Below are positions 33,566-44,597 of a stretch of 64,000 bases of DNA, piece after piece. The position numbers and the translations under genes were made by a program. A model generated the notes under the pieces. That model made no database searches. It worked only from the letters and a program-made list of their open reading frames with translations, and was not told the DNA's origin. This DNA is from Abelmoschus esculentus (Eukaryota; Streptophyta; Magnoliopsida; Malvales; Malvaceae). The stretch is taken from positions 10,752,517-10,816,516 of the forward strand of contig JAUCBN010000005.1 of assembly GCA_035048815.1 (NCBI GenBank), read 5' to 3'. Each line of letters begins with the position of its first letter. The stretch's first letter is position 1.

Positions 33566-36539
33566 ATAGCAGTCACATCCGATCACCAAAAAACTACCGA
33601 AAATTTAGCCGAAAAGACCAAAAACTAAGCCGAAACGCATCCGAAACAACTTTAGCCCAAAATCTAATGATTCGAACATCTAATCCACTTCAATTATGAT
33701 CTAAAAACACATCCAAACCATCTTTATACCTCCAACAACATTAAAACACCTAAAACAGCCCCTAAAGCAACCGAAAATCACATTAAAATCACATCGATTA
33801 TATTATTCCGGGATTAAATTAATGTGCCATCAATTCAAGACTCATTTAATCATTTAATTGACATAATATCATGAATAAAACAACCTAATTACAACATTAA
33901 TTAAGATCTAAAAAGATTTTACAAAAACCTCCATAAAATCTATAGATCTAGAATTAAAAACATAAAATCAAGTTTCAATTATTGATTAGCAAGCTAATAC
34001 TTAGGAATTTCAATAAAGAACCTTAGAAAAAGATTAGAAATCAGCAAAGTTACCTTATAGATTTACTCCACCAAAAGATGAGAAATCCTCCCTTGTTTTC
34101 TTGAAAATGGATGTTGATTTTGCAAAATTGGTGAATAGGTTTTGTAGAGAATGAAAAGATGAGTAACATGAAATAAATCTTGTTAAAAATGATGAAGAAA
34201 TCAGCAAGTTATGGAAGAAATTTGAAGAAGGAGATGGAGAGAAAATGAAGAGAAAATATGGGAGAAAAGATGAGAAAATAAGTAGTTAAGAGAGAAAATG
34301 AATTATCATCTTTTAATAAAACAAATAAAAAATCATTTTGGTAGATAAATTATTAAATAAAAGTAAATTGGGTTTATGACCCTCTAAGGATTCAAAGTAT
34401 AGCTTGCTTTCCAATTTAGTCACTAAAATGTTAATTTTTGAAAATCACACATTAAATTCCATAAATCTTTCTAAAATTTACAATATAGTCACTAGTATTA
34501 GATAAGCTTAATTAAAAATCAAATTAAAGTTTAAATAACATCCCTATAATTTTAAAACATCATTTTAATATTTCTTAACAATTTAACAAAATTACCACTT
34601 GTCCGATTAAAATATTATCATTTTAATTTTTCTCGGAATAACAAACCGAAGAACCCAATTCGACTCGAATCGAATTCCCCTAACTAATACCCAAACTTTT
34701 AACCCCAAAACCGGGATGTTACACCCTCCCGCCAAATCTGGTGAATTCAGGATATTTTACATTTCCTGAAATTGACTATTATCGTCATAAACAAAAGTGG
34801 GAGACTGATGCTGACTAAACTCAGGTTTGTATAAAGTTGCATCATCAAACACAGGATCATAATATTCAGAACTAGAACCCGCAGCTAGAGGGACACATGT
34901 AGGAGTCGGTTCTGGTTCCCATACCACATATGGTGTTACATTACTCATATCTGGCTCCCATGTTGTTGGCCAACCCTCCGTGTTTTGACCCGAAATATTT
35001 GAACTTCGGGATGTTCTAGTTGAAGCTTTCCCTTTTTCACCATATTTTTGGCTATACCGTTCGTATTCTTCTCTTACTTCAACGGTTGTTAAAAATGGTT
35101 TCCCATGATGGCGATACCATTGAATGTACTCCGAACTCTCAAAATCAAAATCAGCTCCTTCGATTGGGTATCGTACTGGTAAGGATAAAGCTCTATTATT
35201 CCACAAAGTAATATACTCAACATGTACGGCTTCCCAATCTGTCTCAGCTTTACCACGCCCATCATAAGCATGAAGAAAGTAATGGTAGAGTGGAATACCC
35301 GAAATAGGCTGGTGAAATCCAAATTGTCTCAAGACTATCTGGAAAGTGGAATTCGACCGTAGAAAAATGGATAAAAGGTGCAACAATACACCATAATTGT
35401 GAATCGAACATCAAATAATTCGGTACAAAAATTCTGTCATCATACGCCTTCCAAATAAACTGTAAAAATATGAAAAAAATATAATCACTTATAAAAATAT
35501 GAGATTGAAAAAAATTAACTAAAAATAATAGTATTTACATGGTCTTGACAATATAAATCAATAAGAGATCTGCATACTCTTACATTATTATGTGCTAATC
35601 CAGTATCATAATTTTCATTGCATCACCTGTATGAAAAATTATAATTAATTATAAAAATATAAAATTCAAAAAATAAACTAAAAAAATTAAATTGCCTCGC
35701 ATAGAGCGAAAATTGTATAGTAGTTCGACTAACTAGAGTGAAGAATGGCAGTCGTTGCCAAACCCAAGCTTGCAATAACAAAAGACAACCGCCAATACCG
35801 CCGACTTTCTTCCCTTTTTCTAGTAAAGTGCCTTTGTATAACTCACGATACAAACACGTTAAAATGGCGGATCTCCAACTATATTCACTACTAGACCAAG
35901 GAGTACTAAAAAATTTGAGGTATCGAACACTAACTAAATTTCCAGATTTATCAAGAAATAGCATACCACCAACCAACTGCAGAATATACGCTCGACTAAC
36001 CTGATAAATCTCTTCTATCGGGCTATAATCATTCAATTTAAACTCACTCTCTAACCAACTTAATTTAACCGAGAGCCTTTCACGTTACTTCCATATGTGA
36101 CTTTTCCAAGGTACCTCTCACAAATGGAAGCAGTTGACCCTTCACTACGCTCAATCATAGGTCTCCCATTGACCAAGACTCCTATAAGATAAACTAAATC
36201 TTCTAAAGTGATTGAGCATTCTCCACAAGGCATGTGGAAAATATGAGTTTGAAGTCTCTAACGCTCGATTAAAGTAGTTACTAATCCTGGTATCAACTTA
36301 TACCCACGAAGAAATGTGGCATAATAAAATCTAGTGCTATGTAAGAAATTCAAGATTCTATTATCGAGTAGAATTTTGACAATACAACGATGATGTCTAA
36401 ATGTTTCAAGTGTATCCTACAATAAAAATGATTAACAAATTACAAATTTAAAACCTAATTTATATAAAATATATATACCAGTTCAACAATCGTAAGGCTA
36501 GAAATGTATCGATCATCTAAATACAATAGGGAGTTTGCT

Positions 36540-37230
36540 CAATCATCCTGTAAAAAATTTAAACAAAAAATATTATTTTATTTTATAAACTAATAAAACA
36601 TTATAAATTTATTCAACAAAATAAATAACTACATTAACTAAATAAACTATCATAAAAATAAATAATTACATTAACTAAATAAACTATCATAAAATAATTA
36701 AAATTATCAACTTACAATATCATAAAATAATTCAACTAAGGCCAAACTAAACTAAACTAAAATAAAATAAACTATCATAAAATAATTAAAAAAATTATCA
36801 ACTTACACTATCATAAAATAATCCAACTAAACTAAACTATCATAAAATAATTCAAAAAAATATTAATTTACAGAATATAAAAATTATACTTAAAAAATTA
36901 TCAAAATAAACTAAATTATCACTATATAATATAACAAATTTAACTAAACTATCAAAATAAAATAAAAAATATAAACTTAAAATATTATAAAATACTTCAA
37001 CTAAAGCCAAACTAAACTAAACTAAACAATCATAAAATAATTAAAAAAATTATCAACTTATACTATCACTAAATAATTTAACTAAACTAAACTATCATAA
37101 AATAATTCAAAAAAATATCAACTTACAAAATATAAAAAAAATTAACTAAACTACACTAAACTATCAAAATAAAAAAATAAAATCTATCAACTTAAAATAA
37201 AAATAATACAATTAAATAATAAAAATAAAT
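36540..37230. repeat. AT-rich tandem array upstream of the PMD gene
   Basis: Repeated units built from CTAAACTATCATAAAATAAT, TCAACTTACA and AACTAAACTAAACTAAA, about 45-90 bp long, at least seven. Lies between the PMD coding start and the right terminal repeat, hence in its promoter or first intron. Confidence 0.65.
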
Positions 37231-37429
37231 AAAATACTTACAAATTTCAAACTTCTTCTAACACTCTAACTCTATAAATCTCAAAACCATCTAACATTCT
37301 CATCTATTTATAACTAAATTTTTTTCACTACCCCAAATTAATATTTCCCACTAACCAAAAATTTTTGAATGAAAGTTGCCACTATTCGGCACCAGGCCTA
37401 CCTCACGCCTGGCCTACACCCCGTCTGCC

Positions 37430-37580
37430 CGCCCGCCTGCTCCCTGGCAGGATAAAATCTGAAGTCGGCTCAACTGAGCCCGACTTTGAATAGTATATAA
37501 CACTGTTGGAAGTCGGGCTCTCCTGAGACACCCTTTGCTTAGTATTTTTTTTTAATTTAAATCAAAAATACTATTACTAC
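37430..37580. repeat. Right terminal inverted repeat of the MULE
   Basis: Contains GAAGTCGGCTCAACTGAGCC followed by CGACTT (37470-37496), then CAACAGTG in reverse and GTCGGGCTCTCCTGAG (37513-37528), ending TTTAATTTAAATC. It is the inverted match of 22160-22290. A GC-rich run (37395-37450, CCGCCCGCCTGC) lies on its inner side, as GGGGTAGGGGTGCAGC lies inside the left repeat. Confidence 0.7.
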
Positions 37581-38570
37581 TACTAAATACTAATCTACTA
37601 TCACTATGTATACATATAACATACATTGATACATATATTATATATATGAATGTTAGAATGTACTTATGTAGTTATGTATTATGTATAATTAATAATTGTA
37701 TATATTATAAATATATTATACATACATTATACATATAACATATCTAATTACTAGATATCTAATTATCAATATATATTATATAAATTTTTATATTAGTTAT
37801 TAAATTATTAATGTATTATATATAGTGTAATATATACTATATTTTAATATATATATTATAATTTTATTTTTCATATATATATATAGTATTAATTCATTTA
37901 TAGTATTATTCTATTTGCAGAAATAGTATTTTTCATAAATGGTATTATGCCATAAATAGTATTATTCCTTATTCTAGTATTATTTTACTTCCAAAAATAG
38001 TATTATTCCTTATTCTAGTATTATTTTACTTCCAAAAATAGTATTATTTCATATATATTATTAATCCATGTATAATATTATTCTATTTCCAAAAATAATA
38101 TTAGTCCATTTATAATATTACTACATATATCGTATATTTTTTTACATATAATATAAATTTCTTATATAGAATTAATTTTATATATACTATTATTCCATTT
38201 ATAGTATAAAATCTATATATTGTCTAAAATTTATTTTTAATTTTTGAAATATATTAAACTATATTATAATTATAAATTTATAATCTATTAAAGATAAATT
38301 TTTAATACTTTTAATTATTATTAAGTTATATTTTTTTTATTTTAGTCCTTATAACTTACAAGTTAATTTTCTTAATTGATTATTACTGATTTTTCTAATT
38401 TACTTTAATGTTTCTAATTTTTAATTTTTGTAATTGATTCCTTACAAGTTAATGTTGATTTTTTTAAATTTTAAAATTTAATCTTTAATTTTATGGTCTA
38501 ATATTTATTCGTTTTTTTACGTATCTATACAAAATCAAAATTAATAATTTAAATTACTATGAATAATCAA
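37581..38570. other. AT-rich spacer with ATATATA runs
   Basis: Low-complexity, with repeated AAAATAGTATTATT(C/T)C and TTATTCTAGTATTATTTTAC units near 37905-38110. No coding or element ends recognised. Confidence 0.5.
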
Positions 38571-38574
38571 AATT

Positions 38575-38840
38575 AATTCGACCTGAAACAAAACCGACTT
38601 GAAATGAACCCAACCTGAAATGAACCTGACTTGAAATACAATCGAACTGAAATGGACCCGACATGAAATCTACTCGACCAGAAATGAAACTGTCAATTAT
38701 CCGATTTGGACCCGAACTGTTTGAACCCGACCTGAAATGGACTTGTACCTGATCTGAATTGAGTCAAAACATTAAATCAACCAAAAATGACCTATATCCA
38801 ATTTTATCCGATCTAAAACTCATACGAGTAACTGTTTTTA
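38575..38840. repeat. Degenerate CCGAACCCGA-rich array, right of the MULE
   Basis: Roughly a dozen (G)ACCTGAAATG(A/G)AC or ACCCGA motifs on the same strand as the array at 21330-21660. Confidence 0.6.
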
Positions 38841-39183
38841 CATCCCTTCCGCTATATAAATTTCTCTTCAATTCCTTGCTTCCAACATTACCCTTCAATC
38901 TCTATAATTTATCAACACTTGAGTGGTCATGATTGTAATTTCCTTTCCCAACAAGAGAACAAAAATGTCAACTATGATTACAAGGTTTCTCTCGGGTACT
39001 AAAGAAAAGAAATACACCTAAGTCAATGAGTAACCACTTGGTGAAAGAGAGAGTTCAGCTCCAAACACTGAGCATAAAGTGTATGAAAATATCCTAATAA
39101 AATAGTCATACTCCGTAATGTTGAAGGGTCCTATAAGCTTGATTTTTACAATGGTGTGACCTACACTATGCTAATCATGCAAT
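38841..39183 (+). other. Host-like sequence with TATA-like start, left of copia insertion
   Basis: GCTATATAAATTTC at 38851 followed by a CT-rich stretch and ATG at about 38964 (MSTMITRFLSGTKEKKYT then stop) has the look of a plant promoter and 5' exon. I do not recognise a product. It continues at 45068 after the copia element. Confidence 0.3.
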
Positions 39184-39630
39184 TGTTGGATTAAAATTCA
39201 ATAATAGTGGGCACATATGTATAATGTATATTGTTATTATAAAATTTAACACGTAATTAAATGACCAATTATGTTACACGTGTTATAGGTATTAAATTAT
39301 CATGGAATTAAAAGTGTAGATACCATAAGGTGTATTTATAATTTGATGAGGGACAAAGTTATAAATACTTCAGAGTTGGTTATTAAATCAACTATATAAA
39401 GGGGTTATGGTCCCTAAGAATTAGGTCAACTTGCATATCTCTTTTCCCCGTCTGAGAGTTATGCCACAAGAGAAAACCTAACTTTTTGGAAGATTAAACC
39501 CTCTGGAAAAACTCTATCGATTAATTCAGGTACGCTTCCGTATTCAGTTTATTTATTTTATTGTTCTTGATGATTTGACATATATAGATCTTGGGTTTAT
39601 ATTCGTATTGAATATATTTTAATTCTAACA
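39184..39630 (+). repeat. 5' LTR of copia element (447 bp)
   Basis: TGTTGGATTAAAATTC ... TTTTAATTCTAACA. Contains CTATATAAAGGGG (39391), a good TATA box, about 240 bases before the LTR end. Confidence 0.9.
39391..39399 (+). promoter_or_regulatory. TATA box in 5' LTR
   Basis: ATATAAAGG within CAACTATATAAAGGGGTTAT; also present in the 3' LTR, where a 23-bp duplication sits directly upstream. Confidence 0.55.
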
Positions 39631-39632
39631 AG

Positions 39633-39645
39633 TGGTATCAGAGCC
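39633..39645 (+). other. Primer-binding site, initiator-Met tRNA
   Basis: TGGTATCAGAGCC two bases after the LTR, a perfect match to the canonical plant initiator-Met primer site. Confidence 0.95.
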
Positions 39646-40149
39646 AGAATTATGTCAATTCATTGAGATCATAAGTTTTTGGTTTTAATTTATTGATATG
39701 ATCTAAAATTAAATATAATTTTACAGATTATTTACTTTGATATGATTTTATAATTAATCGTATGAAATTAAATTATATATCTGTCGTATTTTAAGAACAA
39801 ATCAATTTGATTTGTTTTCTATGATTTTATTTTGGGTTTTCGTCAATCCGGTTGTTTTTACTTTTCCAATAGATTAACATTCATTGTTTTACTATAAATA
39901 TATATTTCTGTGGATTCAGTTTGGTTTTACGTACATGGGTTTGAATCGATTAATTAAGAAATCATAAAAATCAATCTAGATCTATATGAAGATTAGGTTT
40001 TGTCCGCTTAAAAATTTATTTAATTTTTTTTGGGTTGCTATTAATTGGAAATTAAATTTTAAGTTTGGATTCCAATTACTTCGATAGTAACATATTTACT
40101 TTATTTTTATGAAATATATATTTAAATATATTTTATTTAAATTATATGT

Positions 40150-40375
40150 TTAATTTGGTTGGATCAAAATTTTAATTTTGATCATTGGATATTAAGTTAA
40201 ATTCGGTTAGATCAAAATTTTAGTTTTGATCATTGGGTATTAAGTTAAATTCGGTTACATCAAAATTTTATTTTTGATCATTGGGTATTAAATTAAATTC
40301 GGTTAGATCAAAATTTTAGTTTTGATCATTGATATTAAGTTAAATTCGGTTAGATCAAAATTTTAGTTTTGGTCG
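40150..40375 (+). repeat. 48-bp tandem repeat, about five copies, in copia leader
   Basis: Units TTAAATTCGGTTAGATCAAA followed by ATTTTAGTTTTGATCATTGG and GTATTAAG. The first copy is diverged and one copy is two bases short. The inner AAAATTTTAGTTTTGATC part is self-complementary with GATCAAAATTTT, so each unit can form a hairpin. Confidence 0.8.
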
Positions 40376-40972
40376 TTAATAATAAAGAAAAATATAATTA
40401 ATTTCGGCTTTGTCATGATAAATTTATAATGATTCAAAAAAAAATTATATTCAGGTTAGCTATTAAAGCTTTATATTCGGTTTATGTCTATTAAGTTATG
40501 ATTGAATGATCTTTTGACATGTTACTTTTAAAGTATATTGTTACTTTATGTAATTTACTTGGTTAATATAGTCAGTATTTAGTTTTGATCATATGTTATT
40601 TTGGATTATAGAATATATATTTGGTAATGATATATTCAATTCGGTTTGATCAAAAATTTATTTTTGACTATTATATTATTATGATTATATTAAAGTTTCA
40701 AGTAATTATTATACGAATTACTCACTTGTATGATATTTTTGTATTTTGTTTTTAGTTAAAGATTAAATGTTTTGATCAAATTTAGTTTTGGTAAAAACAT
40801 ATTTAAGGAATTTTTGAAGAACAGTCAAGGATTTCGGTTATTTGGATTCTGATAGCCCCATCAAGACAACCTTAATTTGGTTTATTTTGAAAACTCAAGT
40901 GTTATCAAAAATTTCAACTTTGACTATTATAAATATTAAGTTTGAATATTGGTTATTTATGTTATATATTTT

Positions 40973-41665
40973 AAGATAAATTAATTGAAGCATTAAGTCA
41001 CCAAAGTGATCTTTATTGTGGAAATTATTTTATTTTAAAATATAGAAGGTTTTGTGCATGTAATTCAGTTTATGCTAATATTAATCGGCCCAAAGGAAGA
41101 TTAATAATTAGTAATGTTACGTGTGCATTTGTGGTAATAAACATGTGATAATTATTCAGTTTTATATGTGAACAATAAATCGGCCCAAAGGAAAATTTTT
41201 GTTTAATATATTCTTATTATCAATGTTTGATTACTACATCAAGATATCACTTACAAATTAATATATTTTTTAAAAAATATTATTGGAGTATTTGGTATCT
41301 TGTGATGAGGTTACCTTTATTCAAATTTATTATTACTTTGGTTATCTTTTATCTTGAGTAAAAGATAAAATTAAGAAAAATATTTTTAAAAAATTAAATT
41401 CATATTTTGGCTTCGGATATCTAATATTTTAATAGATTAATTGAAACATAATATCGCCAAAGTGACTGCTTTTATGTAGATTAGTTTATTTAAAATATTA
41501 AGATGATTATAGGTCTTTGTAATTCATGCGTTTATTAATTGGCCCAAAGGAAAATTAATATTTGACCGAATTACAATGACAATTGTGGCGATAAATGTGT
41601 GACAATTATATGGTATTTTATGTGAACAATACGTTAGTCCAAAGATTAATCTATTGTTTGACATA
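40973..41665 (+). repeat. Two diverged direct repeats, offset about 456 bp, in leader
   Basis: 40973-41206 and 41429-41665 share AAAGTGA(C/T), ATTTAAAATAT..., GGCCCAAAGGAAGATTAAT and TTTTATGTGAACAATA landmarks in the same order. They lie between the primer site and the gag remnant. Confidence 0.6.
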
Positions 41666-42149
41666 GTTTATTGTTAATGTTTGATTGCTAAAACAAGAGT
41701 ACCGCTTACAGTTAATATTACTGTCCAAAGACTTGATATTAATGTTGTGCTTGATATCTTGAGGGGAACTAACCATTATTTTGAATTTATTGTTACTTAT
41801 AGATATTTATGTGAGCTTGTTTATTTACTTATTTTTGTTCTATCTTTAAATGATTTATTTTTACAATCATAATATCTATTGAATATATTCTATACTTATG
41901 TTTAGTGAAATTAATTTCAAGGAATAGAAAAAACACTTATATAGTATTTAGTTGTATGAACATAGAACTTTCACTAAGTGAAGAACAACTTGCACCTCTC
42001 ACGGCGGTAAGCATCCATAAATAGGATTTTGAGAGGCGAGTTCATTCAAGTCTAATGATCATAATGTATAAATGTTTTATAAATTTTTAGGAGCACAAAT
42101 CTAAAAAAAATTATTTATACTAAGGGTTTCCTTGATAAAAAATATTGAT

Positions 42150-44130
42150 TTTTTTAAGATTAACATGACATCACTTTTGGTTTATTTGATGTCTATTAAG
42201 TATAAGGATCATGGAACTGTAAGGGAGTATATTATATTGCTTCAAAACTTAAGGCACATAAGATCAAACTTTATAACAATTGTTTGTTCTTATAATTTTA
42301 GTATAGCTTTCTATACAGTTTAACTAATTCAAAATTAGTTACAATTTTAAAGGAGAAATAAACTTAAAATGAGATTATTTCTCATTGTGTTATAGAGGAA
42401 GAAAAGTTGAAGCATTATAATTATAAAAATACTCAATCAGTTAGTGTTCTTTGGTTAGTGTCTCTAAGAATAAGGGCAATAAAAATATATATTAGAATAA
42501 AGCTACTAAAGGTCCTGCTCAAAAGGAATAACAATAAGGTATAAAGTGTTGATTCTTTTATATAAGCTAGGATACATGTAAAGAAATTAAACTTCAAAAG
42601 TAAGCAATTACTTAGGCTATTTTGAGTGATCCATGGGCTGTAAATTTTATGATCCTACAATTAAGATTATTTTAATGAGAGATTTATAACATTTTTAGGA
42701 TGTTGAGTTTGGAGGGAGAATAAGGTTAGATACATTGTTGTTAAGGAAGAATTGAATATTAATTTAATTCCTACTATCACTTTTCACGATGTTTAGGTTT
42801 TCACACCTATCATTAATAAAAAGTGAATCAAGTACATCAGCAAAACAATGTTGAACAACTCTCGTTCAAGATAAGGTAATTATTTTTTAGAAGAACAAAC
42901 TCAACAACCTAAAGAAATGTATCTTTAAAGATATCCATGAGAGGAAAGAAAAATACTATTGAGGACTATTACTTAGTATTTCATCAAAAAAATAAAGACA
43001 ATAATGGAATGGTAAAAGACAACCTGATTAGTTTCTTTTATCAAACCATAAATGTTTTAACTCTCAAAAGTGGATTGATGTTATTCAAAAGAGTATAATT
43101 TTATACAAGACAATAAAGTTTAAGAACTTGTCGCATTACCTTAAGGTACAAATCAATTGGTTGTAAATTAATATTTAAAATCAAGAAGGATGTAAATGAT
43201 AATGTGAACAAGTATAAGGCATGTCTTGTATCTGAAGGATATACTCTAAAAGAAGACATTGATTTTGTGAAGACTCTTTCTCAAGTTATACTGAAAGACT
43301 CTTTCAAAATAATTTGAAACTTATTGCTTTTAATTTTGAGCTATATAAGATGGATGTTAAGTTTGTGTTTTTCAATGACAACATTGAATAAATTAATTAT
43401 ATGATACAATCATTGATTTATGTCTAATGATACAAAATTAATGATATGTAAATTAAAGATATCCATATATGAGCTTAAGTTTAACTCTCATTAATAAAAT
43501 TGTAAATTTTATATTGATTATCTCATTCAATTTTGAGATAAATTTGGTTGAAAATTATATGTATTATAAGTTCAGTGAGAGTAAATCAAGTGATACTCAT
43601 ATTACTAAAGAAAATATTTTTTTCAGTGCCCTATAAGTAATCTTGAAATTTATAAAATACAAAAGATTCCATAATCTATTGAGAATCTAATTTATGCTTA
43701 AGTATGTATGCATTTGAATATTGCGTACATTATTAGAATGTTAGACATATATTTAAGTAAATCTAATATGAATTATTGGATAGCAGCAAATAGAGTTATG
43801 AAATGACTTTAGGGAACAAAATTTATATTCTCACATATCAAAGTTCTGGTAAGTTAGAGATCATCAAGTTTACAGGCTTCGATTCTACTAGAATATTGAT
43901 GTAAAAGACTCTATCACATGAGCTGCTAATTATAGATTGAATAGAAAGACCACTTCAGTTATTTTGTGACAATAAATATGCATCATTTATTCTATAAACA
44001 ATAGGAACATTTTAAAATTTTAGTTCCTAGTTGTTAAAGAAAATTCAGAATGTTTGTGTGTCTATAGAGCATGTTGGTACAAACTCCATAATTGCGCGCT
44101 TATTGAGAAACTATCACCTAGGTCTTTCAT
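42150..44130 (+). pseudogene. Copia gag-pol remnant
   Basis: Three islands of copia polyprotein are visible. A gag piece is at 42157-42310 (MTSLLVYLMSIKYKDHGTV, then REYIILLQNL). A reverse transcriptase piece is at 43150-43400 (GCKLIFKIKKD, YKACLVSEGYTLKEDIDFVK and, after a stop and shift, a trace of the LELxQMDVKTAFLN region). The end of RNase H is at 43945-44130 (LQLFCDNKYASF, NVCVSIEHVGTNSIIARLL), matching the copia 'IEHIxTxxMxADPLTK' tail. Stops and indels are frequent and the zinc knuckle, integrase core and YVDD box are not readable. Non-functional. Confidence 0.7.
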
Positions 44131-44583
44131 TAGCACACTACTCATATGGGTGTAATATTATTTAAGTATATTCAGTTTTAGTGGGAGTTTGTAATTTTGA
44201 TAAATGCTCATTCGTTTTAAGAAACAATTTCGGTTACTTTAGTTTAAGGTTAATTTATGCAGAAATAAAGTTATTTTGGCTTATTCACACTCTGAATTCA
44301 ATAAAGTTTGATCTCACTAAAGTTTAGGAGGACCAGTTGGAAATAGGTATGTTCGGTTCACATTTACATGTAATTTCCATGCTATGCATCCATGATTGAT
44401 CTATGTCATTTGATTATGTTTTTATACGTGACCATTGATGGGTCCAGTCATGATTGATATGATGAAGACCGCTTTGATCCTATATGAATATAATTGATGG
44501 ACGAGATTGTTTTAGAATACCTATTATATGATAGAAAATTTTTGAGCTCATAAGGTTATACATTTGTCAAGAAACATATGTTG

Positions 44584-44597
44584 CCCAAGTGGGAGAT
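44584..44597 (+). other. Polypurine tract of copia element
   Basis: CCCAAGTGGGAGAT immediately before the 3' LTR at 44598; AAGTGGGAGAT is the common copia second-strand primer form. Confidence 0.85.

Larger units (their letters stand above)
27296..34723 (-). mobile_element. Solo LTR of the Tekay-like family, with nested solo LTR
   Basis: Outer ends match the complete LTR at 9569-13192: left TATAACCCCCTTAGCCCGG (first G of TG changed to A) and right CCGGGATGTTACA. Perfect TSD CCCTC at 27291-27295 and 34724-34728. No internal region is present, so it is a solo LTR formed by LTR-LTR recombination. Its own sequence is split at 29743/33566 by another solo LTR. It contains the TTTCGAA array (27855-28035) and a shorter minisatellite (28821-28993). 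The + strand ORFs inside (29245-29595, 29523-29843) are not credible. Confidence 0.9.
27084..36420 (-). pseudogene. Plant mobile domain (PMD) gene, split by a solo LTR
   Basis: Encodes a PMD protein of the 'serine/threonine phosphatase 7 long form homolog' / MAIN-like type. Minus from about 36420: a frame with one stop gives FRHHRC, RLQTHIFHMPCGECSITL and LVNGRPMIERS (hallmark PMD N-half). The ORF 36036-35623 then has SSSEYSWRSAILTCLYREL and IGGCLLLLQAWVWQRLPFF (PMD C-half). After a spacer of about 230 bp, likely an intron, 35386-34757 encodes GFHQPISGIPLYHYFLHAYD and an S/T-rich tail. One stop (TAA at about 34757) precedes the insertion at 34724. The remaining coding part, 27290-27084, gives an acidic E/D repeat and a basic end (RPQRTRRPLGRY ... 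KLHKK). It lies convergent to the transposase inside common terminal repeats, so it is element cargo rather than a host locus. Cellular PMD proteins act in silencing; the role of TE-borne copies is unknown. PMD identification is firm, activity is lost. Confidence 0.8.
22120..37580. mobile_element. Mutator-like element (MULE) carrying transposase and PMD gene
   Basis: Bounded by imperfect terminal inverted repeats (about 22127-22290 and 37430-37580) that include the same palindromic units. Inside are two convergent genes: a MURA-type transposase on + (22835-26849) and a plant-mobile-domain gene on - (36420-27084). Two retrotransposon solo LTRs later landed in it. Without them the element would be about 10.4 kb. 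Plant mobile domains are known to occur inside plant transposons including MULEs. The 9-11 bp TSD expected for a MULE could not be found because the outer ends are blurred. Confidence 0.75.

Noticed and set aside
34757..36036. Reading the minus ORFs as a cellular serine/threonine phosphatase
   Set aside because: The 'phosphatase 7 long form' label in databases reflects the plant mobile domain; no phosphatase metal-binding motifs are present.
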